NCBI GenBank assembly: GCA_002428365.1
Contig: DIVW01000039.1
Location: 1-55,405, forward strand
Source of the DNA: Propionibacteriaceae bacterium UBA6122
GTDB taxonomy: Bacteria > Actinomycetota > Actinomycetes > Propionibacteriales > Propionibacteriaceae
Direction: 5' to 3'
Length of the DNA: 55,405 nucleotides
Part shown: one piece after another, positions 14,511 to 25,207 of the stretch
Numbering within the stretch: the stretch's first letter is position 1
How the letters are laid out: each line of letters starts with the position of its first letter
The notes under the pieces: model-generated
The model's input: only the letters and a program-made list of their open reading frames with translations
Database searches by the model: none
Told to the model about the DNA's origin: nothing
Made by a program: the position numbers and the translations under genes

Positions 14511-16551
14511 GCAGTTGCACTGAGCCGGTAGAAATGCCGAGGCCTGCCAGGTCTAGGGATACTTCAGTCTCCACGGTCTGGTTTGGATTGAGGCTGCAGA
14601 TCACGATCATGGTGTCGTTGCCGTCGGTCTTGGTGAATGCCAGGACGTCATCGTGCGGGGCGACCAGGAAGCGGAGCTGCCGCAGCTGCTGGAAGGCGGG
14701 ATGCGCCTTGCGGATCTCATTCAGCCGACCGATCAACAGGTTCAGATTGGGCTCGGCGGTGAAATCGCGGGGACGGAACTCGTACTTCTCCGAGTCGAGG
14801 TATTCCTCCCCGCCAGCCCGCAACGGCAGGTGCTCGAAGAGCTCGAAACCGGAGTAAACCCCCCAAGCAGGTGAGAGCGTCGCGGCCAGCACCGCCCGGA
14901 TGGCGAAGGCGGCCGGGTTGCCCGATTGCAGGAAGGTCGGGTTGATGTCTGGGGTGTTGACGAAGAAGTTCGGGCGGAAGAACGAATCGGTCTCGCTGGA
15001 CAGCTCGTTGAGGTATTCAGTCAACTCCCACTTGGTATCGCGCCAAGTGAAGTAGGTGTAACTGGAGTGGAAGCCAACACGGCCCAGAGCGTGCATCATC
15101 TCGGGCTTGGTGAAGGCCTCGGCCAGGAACAGCACCTCCGGATCGAAATCGCGGATCTGCTTCAGTACCCAGGCCCAGAATTGCACCGGCTTGGTGTGTG
15201 GGTTGTCGACTCGGAAGATCTTCACCCCATGGGAGATCCACAGCTTCAGCAGCCGGACCACTTCGCGATAGATGCCAGCCGGGTCGTTGTCGAAGTTGAT
15301 CGGATAGATGTCCTGGTACTTCTTGGGCGGGTTCTCGGCGTAGGCGATCGTGCCGTCCAGCCGGGTGGTGAACCATTCGGGATGCTCCTGCACCCACGGG
15401 TGATCGGGTGAGGCTTGGAGGGCGAAATCCAACGCGACTTCCATCCCCACCGACTTGGCCTTGGCTACGAACCGGTCGAAGGCGTCCCAATCGCCCAACT
15501 CGGGGTGAATCGCGTCATGGCCACCCTGAGCAGAACCGATCGCCCAAGGGGAGCCGGGGTCATTGGCTTGCGGGGCGAGGGTGTTGTTCGGGCCTTTGCG
15601 GAAGGCCTTCCCGATCGGGTGGATGGGTGGCAGATAGATCACGTCGAACCCCATCGCGGCGACTTCTTCCAGCCGGGCGTGGCAGGAGTCGAAGGTGCCG
15701 GAGGCCCACTTTTTGGTGCGCGTGTTGTAGGTGGCGCCGAGCGAGCGGGGGAAGAACTCATACCAGCTGGCAAACAGCGCGGTCTTCCGGTCGACGAAGA
15801 GTTCGAAGTCGGCAGTGGGGGAGAGCATCTCCCGGGGCCCGTGGGTCTCCATCGCCGCGACGATGCCACCAGCGGTGGCCACTTCGAGCAGATCGGCTGC
15901 GGGGCGTTCCGGCAGGAGCAGCATCGCGGTGGCCCGCAGGATGGCTGCTTGGACCCTCTCGCCAGCCTCCTCGGCCCGGGTCGCGGTGCGCTCCAGCAGT
16001 GCGCGTCCCTCCAAACAGACCAGTTCGGTGTCGATGCCGGCTGGCAGTTTGATTTCGGCAGTGTGCAGCCAGGTCGCCCAGGGATCCGACCAACCCTCGA
16101 CCCGGAACTTCCAGGCACCAGGGACGTCGGGACGGACCCAGGCTTCCCATGGGTCCAGGCCGCGAGGCTCCAGCGGGGTCAGGTCGATCCGCTGCTCGGT
16201 GCCGTCAGGGGCGGTGAGAATGACTGAGGCGTTGACCGCGTCGTGGCCCTCCCTGAAGACCTTGGCGCGGATCGGAATGAGCTCGCCCACTACGGCTTTC
16301 GCCGGATAGGCCCCACCTTCTACCACCGGGCTGACGGCGCGCACCGGAATGCGACCGAAGCCGCGGGTGATTGCCAGCGTCGGGGATAGATCGAGGATCG
16401 GCACGTCTGGAGCCGGGGCCGTTGGATCAGTGGCCAGCACCTCGGTGCGGGTCGTTTTGGCTGAAGGGCCCGTGGCCGCTGGTGGTCCGATCTTCCGGCC
16501 GCCCTTGGCCGGAGCTGGACGTTTGCGGGGCGGTCTTTGGTTCGCGCTCAC
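14410..16551 (-). CDS. glgE: Alpha-1,4-glucan:maltose-1-phosphate maltosyltransferase
   Basis: Extends alpha-1,4-glucan by transferring maltosyl units from maltose-1-phosphate. From the GTG at 16551 it has 713 residues: a Pro/Lys/Arg-rich extension (1-50), an N-terminal beta-sandwich and helical insertion typical of GlgE (about 60-250), then a GH13 barrel. The active site is visible as nucleophile Asp449 (FRVDNPH), acid/base Glu478 (LAEAFT) and Asp535 (NTPDI). The frame is open to 16671 but that part has no family likeness. No Shine-Dalgarno precedes the GTG; TAGGTT lies 7 bases upstream. It is the second gene of the operon, 46 bases after glgX, and its 3' end overlaps the maltokinase start region. 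Confidence 0.95.
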   Translation of the reverse strand: MSANQRPPRKRPAPAKGGRKIGPPAATGPSAKTTRTEVLATDPTAPAPDVPILDLSPTLAITRGFGRIPVRAVSPVVEGGAYPAKAVVGELIPIRAKVFREGHDAVNASVILTAPDGTEQRIDLTPLEPRGLDPWEAWVRPDVPGAWKFRVEGWSDPWATWLHTAEIKLPAGIDTELVCLEGRALLERTATRAEEAGERVQAAILRATAMLLLPERPAADLLEVATAGGIVAAMETHGPREMLSPTADFELFVDRKTALFASWYEFFPRSLGATYNTRTKKWASGTFDSCHARLEEVAAMGFDVIYLPPIHPIGKAFRKGPNNTLAPQANDPGSPWAIGSAQGGHDAIHPELGDWDAFDRFVAKAKSVGMEVALDFALQASPDHPWVQEHPEWFTTRLDGTIAYAENPPKKYQDIYPINFDNDPAGIYREVVRLLKLWISHGVKIFRVDNPHTKPVQFWAWVLKQIRDFDPEVLFLAEAFTKPEMMHALGRVGFHSSYTYFTWRDTKWELTEYLNELSSETDSFFRPNFFVNTPDINPTFLQSGNPAAFAIRAVLAATLSPAWGVYSGFELFEHLPLRAGGEEYLDSEKYEFRPRDFTAEPNLNLLIGRLNEIRKAHPAFQQLRQLRFLVAPHDDVLAFTKTDGNDTMIVICSLNPNQTVETEVSLDLAGLGISTGSVQLRDELTGSTFTWSESNFVRLTPATPAHILHVVGR

Positions 16552-16558
16552 AAGGCCA

Positions 16559-16564
16559 AACCTA
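16559..16564 (-). promoter_or_regulatory. Possible leaderless -10 box of glgE
   Basis: TAGGTT on the minus strand ends 7 bases before the glgE GTG at 16551, inside the glgX-glgE gap. It could give glgE its own promoter in addition to readthrough from glgX. Confidence 0.4.
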
Positions 16565-16597
16565 GCGTGTGAGGCGCCGGCTTGGGGCGGAGTGGAC

Positions 16598-18766
<2,169 letters not shown>

Positions 18767-18822
18767 TTAGGGCCTTCGGTCGGTGGAGTGTGACCTAGTG
18801 TGGACCATTGAAGCACCGGGCC

Positions 18823-18828
18823 TAAACT
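18823..18828 (+). promoter_or_regulatory. Probable -10 box for the cysteine desulfurase-mnmA operon
   Basis: TAAACT would give a start near 18835 and a leader of about 44 bases that contains AGGAG before the ATG at 18879. No clear -35 is seen. Confidence 0.35.
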
Positions 18829-18878
18829 CCGCCGGTGGTTCTCCCCGCCGTTTGACGCGCTCAGGAGCTGCCGAAATC

Positions 18879-20000
18879 ATGACCGCAAGGAGCTATCTGG
18901 ATCACGCGGCGAGTTCCCCGATGCCTGCCGAGGTGCTGGCTGAGCTGGTCGAAGCCATGGGTCAGGCTGGCAATCCCAGCTCGCTGCATCAATCGGGTCG
19001 GACGGCGCGGCGGCTGCTGGAAGAAGCCCGGGAATCACTGGCCGTCTCGGTTGGTGCCCGTCCCGATGAGCTGGTTTTCACCTCCGGTGGCACCGAAGCC
19101 AACAACTTGGCGCTGCTCGGCTCGCCGCGTCCAGGGCGTAGTCAGGTGGCGATCTCGGCTATCGAGCACCCTTCGGTTGCCGGAGTCCGTGACCGCGGGG
19201 AGCAGGTGCAGTTGCTCCCGGTGGACGCCGACGGACTCCTGGTCACCGCGGAGCTGGCCGAGCTAATCGGTGCCCAGACCGCGTTGGTTTCGGTGATGTG
19301 GGTGAACAACGAAACCGGGGTCATCGAGCCGGTGGCCAAGGCCGCGGACCTGGCGCATGCCGTTGGAGCTTGGGCCCATAGCGATGCCGTGCAGGCCTTC
19401 GGTCATCTCGCGCTCGACTTCGCCGCGAGTGGGCTGGATCTGCTTAGCCTCAGCGCCCACAAACTCGGTGGCCCGGTGGGGATCGGCGCGCTGGTGGTGC
19501 GCCGCGGCATCACGCTGCGGCCGTCCGGTTTTGGTGGGGGGCAGGAAGCAAAGCTGCGCTCCGGTACGGTCCCGGTCGCATTGGCGGTCGGCTTTGCGGC
19601 GGCTGCGCGCCTGGCCGCAGCCAAGCAAGCTGAAGAACAGCACCGTCTGGCCGGGTTGAAGCGGCAGTTGGTTGCTGGCGTGCTAGCCAGGATCGATCAA
19701 GTTCGGGTGAACTCACCGGCATTGGCGAGCCCGGCCATCGTGAACCTGACTTTCACCGGTGCGCGCGCCGATGACGTCCTGCTATTGCTCGATGCGGCCG
19801 GTATCGACGCTTCCACCGGGTCGGCCTGCACCGCCGGGGTGCACCAGCCCAGCGAGGTACTGCTGGCGATGGGACGTAGCCTGGCTGAGGCCGGTTCCAG
19901 CCTGCGCTTCTCTTTCGGCCCGACCACTTCGTCGGCCGAGATCGAGCGGACGTTGGCAGTGTTGCCGACCGCAGTGGCTAAGGCGCGAGCCGCTGCCTGA
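18879..20000 (+). CDS. iscS: Cysteine desulfurase (IscS/NifS family)
   Basis: PLP enzyme that removes sulfur from cysteine and carries it as a persulfide. The 373-residue product has FTSGGTEANNLAL, EHPSV (His97), MWVNNETGVIEP, HSDAVQAFG, the PLP lysine in SLSAHKLGGPVGIGAL (Lys195) and the persulfide loop STGSACTAG (Cys317). I chose the ATG at 18879, preceded by CAGGAG 11 bases upstream and matching the family start SYLDHAA; a longer frame from 18783 has no likeness to the family. mnmA follows after 31 bases, so its main task is probably sulfur supply for tRNA thiolation. The symbol follows the mycobacterial homologue in the same order; a broader role in Fe-S assembly cannot be excluded. Confidence 0.92.
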   Translation: MTARSYLDHAASSPMPAEVLAELVEAMGQAGNPSSLHQSGRTARRLLEEARESLAVSVGARPDELVFTSGGTEANNLALLGSPRPGRSQVAISAIEHPSVAGVRDRGEQVQLLPVDADGLLVTAELAELIGAQTALVSVMWVNNETGVIEPVAKAADLAHAVGAWAHSDAVQAFGHLALDFAASGLDLLSLSAHKLGGPVGIGALVVRRGITLRPSGFGGGQEAKLRSGTVPVALAVGFAAAARLAAAKQAEEQHRLAGLKRQLVAGVLARIDQVRVNSPALASPAIVNLTFTGARADDVLLLLDAAGIDASTGSACTAGVHQPSEVLLAMGRSLAEAGSSLRFSFGPTTSSAEIERTLAVLPTAVAKARAAA

Positions 20001-20031
20001 ACTAGACTCCTAGGGCTCAGTAGGAGGTTGG

Positions 20032-21108
20032 ATGCGCATCTTGGCAGCGATGTCGGGCGGGGTTGACTCCGCAGTGGCCACCGCGCGCCTGGTTGAGGCT
20101 GGTCATGAGGTGACCGGCGTACATCTGGCCTTGTCGCGCAACCCGGAGCTGTATCGCAGCGGCTCACGTGGCTGCTGTTCGATCGCCGATGCGAACGACG
20201 CGCGCCGCGCCGCGGACGTGCTGGGTATTCCGTTCTACGTTTGGGACTTCTCCGAGCGCTTCGCCGCAGATGTGGTGGCCGACTTCGTGTCCGAGTACGC
20301 CGCCGGGCGAACCCCGAACCCCTGCCTGCGCTGCAACGAAAAGATCAAGTTCGCTGCCGTGCTCGAACGTGGGGTGGCCCTGGGCTTCGACGCGGTGGCC
20401 ACCGGCCACTACGCCCGGCTGGACCGCACCGATGAGGACCCCTCGCTGTATCGCGCGGCCGAGCCGGCCAAGGACCAGTCCTATGTGCTGGGGGTGCTGA
20501 CGGCGGCGCAACTGGCCCGGTGTGAGTTTCCGCTAGGCGAAGTGCAATCGAAGACCGAACTGCGGGCCGAGGCAGCTGAGCGAGGCCTATTGGTGGCCGA
20601 CAAGCCCGACAGCCATGACATCTGTTTCATCCCCACCGGTGACACTGCTGGGTTCCTCAATGATCGGCTGGGTCAGCGCCTCGGTGACATCGTCAACGAG
20701 GCCGATGAGGTGGTCGGGGCCCACCGCGGCTACCACCAGTTCACCGTCGGTCAGCGTCACGGCCTGCACCTTTCGGTGCCAGCTGGCGACGGCCGTCCGC
20801 GCTATGTGCTGGGCCTGGACCCGGTGGCCAATACCGTCACCGTCGGGCCGAAGTCGTCGTTGGTGGTACGAACCATCACCGGTATTCGACCTACCTGGAC
20901 CGAGCGGCCGCAAACCGGAAGTTGGCGTGGCCTGGTGCAGGTGCGCGCCCATGGCGAAGCGATGGCGGCGACAATTTCGGTGGTGGCCGATCAGCTCGAA
21001 ATCACCCTCGATGAGCCGGCCTTCGGCATCGCCCCCGGCCAAGCTGCGGTTCACTACGACGGCGACCGGGTGGTCGGGGCGGCCACTATCGCCGCGACCA
21101 ACAGCTGA
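20032..21108 (+). CDS. mnmA: tRNA-specific 2-thiouridylase MnmA
   Basis: Uses ATP and persulfide sulfur to form 2-thiouridine at the wobble base of Lys, Glu and Gln tRNAs. The 358-residue protein has the PP-loop AMSGGVDSAVA at 6-16, the catalytic cysteine in TPNPCLRCNEKIKF (Cys98, with Cys101), DQSYVLGVL, and the second catalytic cysteine in SHDICFIPTGD (Cys198). The C-terminal beta-barrel includes HRGYHQFTVGQRHGL. A strong Shine-Dalgarno (AGGAGG, 4 bases before ATG) precedes it. It is placed between the desulfurase and the MetE-like gene, with its stop sharing one base with the next ATG (TGATG). All catalytic residues are present. Confidence 0.97.
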   Translation: MRILAAMSGGVDSAVATARLVEAGHEVTGVHLALSRNPELYRSGSRGCCSIADANDARRAADVLGIPFYVWDFSERFAADVVADFVSEYAAGRTPNPCLRCNEKIKFAAVLERGVALGFDAVATGHYARLDRTDEDPSLYRAAEPAKDQSYVLGVLTAAQLARCEFPLGEVQSKTELRAEAAERGLLVADKPDSHDICFIPTGDTAGFLNDRLGQRLGDIVNEADEVVGAHRGYHQFTVGQRHGLHLSVPAGDGRPRYVLGLDPVANTVTVGPKSSLVVRTITGIRPTWTERPQTGSWRGLVQVRAHGEAMAATISVVADQLEITLDEPAFGIAPGQAAVHYDGDRVVGAATIAATNS

Positions 21109-22118
21109 TGGTGGCCTACACCGGCATCGGCTCGCTGCCAGGAGACGATTTCGCCAGCGCGGTGCGGATGACCTTCGAGAAGGTGCCCGACTTTCCGTAC
21201 TTGCCGGAGTTGCCCGCCCGCGGCCCTTGGGCAGCGATGATCGGACGGGGTCTCGGGCTGCCCTCAGGGCTGGCTGCGGACTTCCAGGCCGGTGAATGGC
21301 GGCTGGCGGATGCTCCCGGCATCGATCAGCGCCGGGCCAGGGCGTGCTGGCGCGATGACCTGGATCAGCTGGAAGACAATGCTCAGGGGTTCACCGGGCG
21401 GTTCAAAGTAGCGGTAACCGGGCCTTGGACCTTGGCGGCCAACCTTGGGGTGGCGCACACCGGCAGGGTGTTGGCCGATTTGGGCGCACGACGTGACCTG
21501 GGCCAGTCGTTGGCCGAGAGCGTGGCCGAGCTGCTTTTCGACCTACAGCGACGGCTGCCGGGGGCCGCGCTGGTGTTGCAGATTGATGAGCCGTCGCTGC
21601 CGTCGGTAGCCGCCGGGGCGGTGCCAACGCCCGGCGGGTTCTTCCGACACCGTGCGGTAGATCTGCCCGAGATCAGTGCCGCGCTGGGTTGGGTCAGCGC
21701 TGCGGCCCGTCCGGTGACTGAGGAAGTGATCCTGCACAGTTGTGCGCCCTGGATCGGTCCAGGGAAGGCATGGCCGCTAGCGAGTCTGCTCGGCGAGCGC
21801 GGCGCGGGGCTTTCGGGGGTGAGCCTGGATGTGGACACCCTGAGTGGGGACGGGCTGGACGCGCTCGGAGTTGCGGCAGATGCTGGTGCTCAGCTGTATT
21901 TGGGCGTATTGCCGACCGGGGTGGCCCCGTTGAGTGCGGATCGACTCACTGACCGGACGCTGCGCCTGGTCGAGCGGTTAGGAAATCCGTCAGCGTCGGC
22001 GCTAACCCTCACCCCAGCTTGTGGTCTGTTCAGCTGGAGCCCGGCCCAGGTGCTGACCGGGTTCGCGGCGCTGCGTACGGTTGCCGATCGATTGGCCGAC
22101 GAGCTGGGCCAGCGCTAG
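21108..22118 (+). CDS. MetE C-terminal-domain-like protein (cobalamin-independent methionine synthase family)
   Basis: A 336-residue single-domain protein of the UROD/MetE-like barrel fold, about half the size of full MetE. It keeps the zinc-thiol activation motifs: LQIDEPSLPS (Asp160, Glu161), LHSCAPW (His210, Cys212) and TPACGLFSW (Cys305). It opens with YTGIGSLPGDD. These residues suggest methyl transfer to or from a thiol, but methyl donor and acceptor are unknown, and the N-terminal folate half of MetE is missing. The same gene lies near mnmA and ligA in Mycobacterium (Rv3015c-like position). The one-base overlap with mnmA points to translational coupling. I would not annotate it as methionine synthase without a test. 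Confidence 0.8.
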   Translation: MVAYTGIGSLPGDDFASAVRMTFEKVPDFPYLPELPARGPWAAMIGRGLGLPSGLAADFQAGEWRLADAPGIDQRRARACWRDDLDQLEDNAQGFTGRFKVAVTGPWTLAANLGVAHTGRVLADLGARRDLGQSLAESVAELLFDLQRRLPGAALVLQIDEPSLPSVAAGAVPTPGGFFRHRAVDLPEISAALGWVSAAARPVTEEVILHSCAPWIGPGKAWPLASLLGERGAGLSGVSLDVDTLSGDGLDALGVAADAGAQLYLGVLPTGVAPLSADRLTDRTLRLVERLGNPSASALTLTPACGLFSWSPAQVLTGFAALRTVADRLADELGQR

Positions 22119-22176
22119 GCGCTTGGCTAACTGGCTCCTAAGAACAGTGCTGCTGGGGACTGTCGGCTCGGCGCGC

Positions 22177-22182
22177 TAGATT
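22177..22182 (+). promoter_or_regulatory. Leaderless -10 box of ligA
   Basis: TAGATT ends 7 bases before the ligA ATG, with no Shine-Dalgarno in between. Confidence 0.5.
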
Positions 22183-22189
22183 TCGGGCC

Positions 22190-24256
22190 ATGGATCGCCA
22201 AGCTGCCGCAGCCCGCCACGCTGAGCTGAGTGCCGAAATCACTGAGCATCGGCACCGCTATTACGTTGCCGATGCACCGGTAGTGGCAGATGCCGCGTTC
22301 GACGAGTTGATGCGCGAGCTGATCGGAATCGAAGCAGAGCATCCCGAGCTTCAGACTCCCAATAGTCCAACCCAGCAGGTCGGTGGGGCGGCGAGCGCGA
22401 CCTTCGAGCCGGTGACCCACCTAGTGCCCCTGATGAGTCTGGACAATGTGTTTTCGGCCGAGGAACTCGACCATTGGCTGGCCCGTGCCGAAGGCCTGGC
22501 TGGCACCGACCTGGCGGCGAGCGGCTACCTGTGCGAGCTGAAGATCGACGGGTTGGCCCTCGATCTGGTCTACCGGCACGGACGCCTGGTGAGCGGCGCC
22601 ACTCGTGGCGACGGCGTGGTGGGTGAGGACGTGACTGCCAACGTTCGCATGATCAAGAACATCCCAGCCCAGTTGCGGGGGGCAGAGGTGCCGGAGGTGG
22701 TGGAGGTCCGCGGTGAGGTGTTCATGCGCACCGAGGACTTCGCCGAATTGAACGCGGGGTTGGTGGCAGCAGGCAAGGCGCCGTTCGCTAACCCCAGAAA
22801 CTCCGCAGCGGGGTCGATGAGGCAGAAGGATCCGTTGGTGACTGCGCAGCGCCGGCTGGATTTCCTGGTGCATGGCATCGGCGAGTTCACCGGCGATCGG
22901 TTGGCCCGGCAGTCTGAGGGCTATGAGCGGCTGAAGTCCTGGGGTCTGCCCACCTCGCCGCACTACCGAATTTGTCACAGCACCGATGAGGTGCGGGCGT
23001 TCGTTGCCCATTTTGGCGAACACCGGCACTCGGTCGCCCACGACATTGACGGGGTAGTCATCAAGGTTGACGATCGGGGGTTGCAGGCCGAAATGGGCAA
23101 CACCTCCCGGGCACCACGGTGGGCTATCGCCTACAAATATCCGCCGGAGGAAGTCACCACCAAGCTGATCGATATTCGGGTAAATGTCGGCCGTACGGGA
23201 CGGGTGACGCCATATGCGGTGATGGAACCCGTAGTGGTGGCCGGGTCAACGGTGGAGATGGCCACTTTGCACAACGCTGCTGAGGTGAAGCGCAAGGGCG
23301 TCCTCATCGGCGATGTGGTCGTGCTGCGTAAGGCCGGCGATGTGATTCCGGAGGTGCTCGGCCCGGTGGTCGAGTTGCGCGACGGTACTCAACGGGCTTT
23401 CGAGATGCCGACCCTTTGCCCGGCGTGTGGCAGCGAACTGCGCCCAGAGCGGGAAGGCGATGCTGACCTCCGCTGTCCGAATCGGCGGTCCTGCCCGGCC
23501 CAGCTAAGGGAGCGGCTGTTCCACCTGGCCTCCCGGCAGGGGCTCGACATTGAGGTGCTGGGGGAGAAGGCCGCCGATGCGCTGCTGAGCGCTGGGTTGT
23601 TGACCGATGAGGGCGACCTTTTCGACCTGAGTGCCGAAGCGCTGGTTGCCGCCGGGGTCTTCACCAACGCCGACGGCGCACTTTCGGCAAACGGAGCGAA
23701 GCTGCTGGCCAATCTCGAAGCCGTGAAGACCCGTCCCTTCAGCCGCTTCCTGGTGGCCCTATCGATCCGTCATGTCGGCAAGGGCACCGCGCCGGACGTG
23801 GCCAGAGCTTTTGGAAATATCGACGCGCTGGCAGCGGCCAGCGCCGAGGAGCTGAGTGCGGTAGCCGGGATCGGGCCCACCCTGGCGGCATCGATCACCG
23901 AATGGTTCACCGTCGACTGGCATCGTGCGATCGTGGAAAAGTGGCGTGCGGCCGGGTGTGTGATGGCCGACGAGCCGGCGGCGGCCGCCGGTGACCAACT
24001 TGACCAAACCCTGGCCGGGCTCACCGTGGTGGTGACCGGATCAATACCCGGCTACAGCCGCGATGGAGCGACCGCTGCGGTGGCAGCCAGAGGTGCGAAG
24101 TCGGCCGGTTCGGTCTCCAAACGCACTGACTTCGTGGTGGTCGGCGAGGGCGCCGGGTCCAAACAGGACAAGGCGGTGGCGTTGGGGGTGCCGATCATTG
24201 CGGCGGACCGCTTCGAGGAGTTTCTTGCCGGTGGCCCGGCTGCGGTGGCCGGGTAG
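22190..24256 (+). CDS. ligA: NAD-dependent DNA ligase
   Basis: Seals nicks in replication and repair, using NAD as the adenylate donor. The 688 residues show the full domain order. The Ia domain has HRHRYYVADAPVVADAAFDEL, for NAD binding. The adenylation domain has the catalytic ELKIDGLALDL with Lys118. Next come an OB domain and a four-cysteine zinc finger (CPACG and CPNRRSCP, about 407-435). Helix-hairpin-helix repeats include GIGPTLAASI, and a BRCT domain lies at about 605-688 (LAGLTVVVTGSIPGYSRD). Length and order are normal. It appears to have its own leaderless promoter. The stop codon TAG is reused inside the -10 box of the next gene. Confidence 0.97.
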   Translation: MDRQAAAARHAELSAEITEHRHRYYVADAPVVADAAFDELMRELIGIEAEHPELQTPNSPTQQVGGAASATFEPVTHLVPLMSLDNVFSAEELDHWLARAEGLAGTDLAASGYLCELKIDGLALDLVYRHGRLVSGATRGDGVVGEDVTANVRMIKNIPAQLRGAEVPEVVEVRGEVFMRTEDFAELNAGLVAAGKAPFANPRNSAAGSMRQKDPLVTAQRRLDFLVHGIGEFTGDRLARQSEGYERLKSWGLPTSPHYRICHSTDEVRAFVAHFGEHRHSVAHDIDGVVIKVDDRGLQAEMGNTSRAPRWAIAYKYPPEEVTTKLIDIRVNVGRTGRVTPYAVMEPVVVAGSTVEMATLHNAAEVKRKGVLIGDVVVLRKAGDVIPEVLGPVVELRDGTQRAFEMPTLCPACGSELRPEREGDADLRCPNRRSCPAQLRERLFHLASRQGLDIEVLGEKAADALLSAGLLTDEGDLFDLSAEALVAAGVFTNADGALSANGAKLLANLEAVKTRPFSRFLVALSIRHVGKGTAPDVARAFGNIDALAAASAEELSAVAGIGPTLAASITEWFTVDWHRAIVEKWRAAGCVMADEPAAAAGDQLDQTLAGLTVVVTGSIPGYSRDGATAAVAARGAKSAGSVSKRTDFVVVGEGAGSKQDKAVALGVPIIAADRFEEFLAGGPAAVAG

Positions 24257-24259
24257 GAT
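24254..24259 (+). promoter_or_regulatory. Leaderless -10 box overlapping the ligA stop codon
   Basis: TAGGAT ends 6 bases before the GTG at 24266; its first three bases are the ligA stop codon. Confidence 0.45.
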
Positions 24260-24265
24260 CGCTAC

Positions 24266-24469
24266 GTGCCTGAAGGTCTGAACTCGAATCTGAACCTAAA
24301 CGAGGGCGCACCGCCAAGGGTGCGTCCGGCGATGGGTGAATGGGGCCCGACCGAGGTACCCAATACCCGCACCAAGAAGCGGCATCGCTGGTTCGCCATT
24401 GGCGGCATCGTGTTGATCTTGGCCGTCGTGGTCACCTACGGCTATTACATCTGGACGTTGCTGCGCTGA
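24266..24469 (+). CDS. Small single-pass membrane protein, unknown
   Basis: A 67-residue protein with a hydrophilic Asn/Pro-rich N-terminal half, a basic stretch (TKKRHR at about 36-41) and one membrane helix at about 43-64 (WFAIGGIVLILAVVVTYGYYIW), ending LLR. The positive charges before the helix predict a cytoplasmic N-terminus. I do not recognise a family. Support for it being real comes from the GTG placed 6 bases after a TAGGAT box, the coherent hydrophobic segment, and the tight fit between ligA (9 bases) and the convergent ACT gene (7 bases). Confidence 0.6.
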   Translation: MPEGLNSNLNLNEGAPPRVRPAMGEWGPTEVPNTRTKKRHRWFAIGGIVLILAVVVTYGYYIWTLLR

Positions 24470-24476
24470 GCTAGGC

Positions 24477-25097
24477 CTAGAGGGCTAGCGCAGCCAGATG
24501 CCGCAGGCGAGCTAATTCGGATTTGATGAACTCCGGGCCACCGCGGCGGGCGAGCACGATGGCAGCGTCGCGTCGCATCGGAGCCACGGCGATCAGCGTC
24601 TCGCTCCAGCCGGGAATCCAGCCGTCGGGCAGTTCGTCCGAGCGCAGCTCATGCAGCGGGCCGAGAGCGGCCACTCCGGCCACATCGAGGTCAGGAGCCA
24701 TCTCCGAGCGGGCGAGCACCTCGCCGCTTTGCTGATCGACCAGGATCGCCCACGACACCCGAAAGACTGCGGGCGCCTGGCTGGTCAGGATCTCCTCAGC
24801 ACGGTCCGGCTCCTCGGTCATGGCGGTGAGCACGTCGACATCAGCCTGCAAGCCCCAAGCCTCTGGGTAATGCGAGACCCAGAGCACTTCAACGCCGGGT
24901 TCAGATTCACAGGCGGTGATCAGCGCATCAGCTGCCACGCCGGTGGGCAGTTCCACCATGAAGTCGTCGATGGCGTAGCCCTCGTACTTCTCCACGATCT
25001 CCACCGCCATGATGTCGGCCTGGGCTTGACCCATCGCAGTGGCCACCGCGCCTAGGGAGCCGGGGCGATCTGGGAGGGCAACTCGTACGAGGAACAC
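24477..25097 (-). CDS. ACT domain protein
   Basis: A 206-residue protein with an N-terminal ACT domain (FLVRVALPDRPGSLGAVATA, DIMAVEIVEKYEGYAIDDFMVELP), a small-molecule-binding fold usually specific for amino acids. The C-terminal half (about 85-206) has no motif I recognise. The same type of gene lies divergent from gatC in Mycobacterium (Rv3013 position). I chose the GTG at 25097 because its product matches the family N-terminus and CACACT lies 6 bases upstream; a GTG at 25103 is also possible. The link with gatCAB suggests that it senses an amino acid, but no ligand can be named. Confidence 0.75.
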   Translation of the reverse strand: MFLVRVALPDRPGSLGAVATAMGQAQADIMAVEIVEKYEGYAIDDFMVELPTGVAADALITACESEPGVEVLWVSHYPEAWGLQADVDVLTAMTEEPDRAEEILTSQAPAVFRVSWAILVDQQSGEVLARSEMAPDLDVAGVAALGPLHELRSDELPDGWIPGWSETLIAVAPMRRDAAIVLARRGGPEFIKSELARLRHLAALAL

Positions 25098-25145
25098 CCG
25101 CACAGTGTGGCGTATTGGTGTTACGAGTGGGTCAAAGCACACCGG

Positions 25146-25151
25146 TAGAGT
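25146..25151 (+). promoter_or_regulatory. Probable -10 box of the gat operon
   Basis: TAGAGT followed by GA, the same octamer TAGAGTGA as seen upstream of dnaE. It predicts a start near 25158 and a GC-rich leader of about 50 bases containing CGGGC-GGAC-GCCCG, a short potential hairpin. Confidence 0.4.
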
Positions 25152-25207
25152 GAGACACCGGCCCGGGCGGACGCCCGCGCGCCCGCGATCTTCTGCAGGA
25201 GTTCACC

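Noticed and set aside
18783..18878. Extended N-terminus of the cysteine desulfurase
   Set aside because: The extra residues have no counterpart in the family, and TAAACT within this stretch looks like the promoter.
21108..22118. Complete methionine synthase MetE
   Set aside because: Only about 336 residues; the N-terminal half needed for methyltetrahydrofolate polyglutamate binding is absent.
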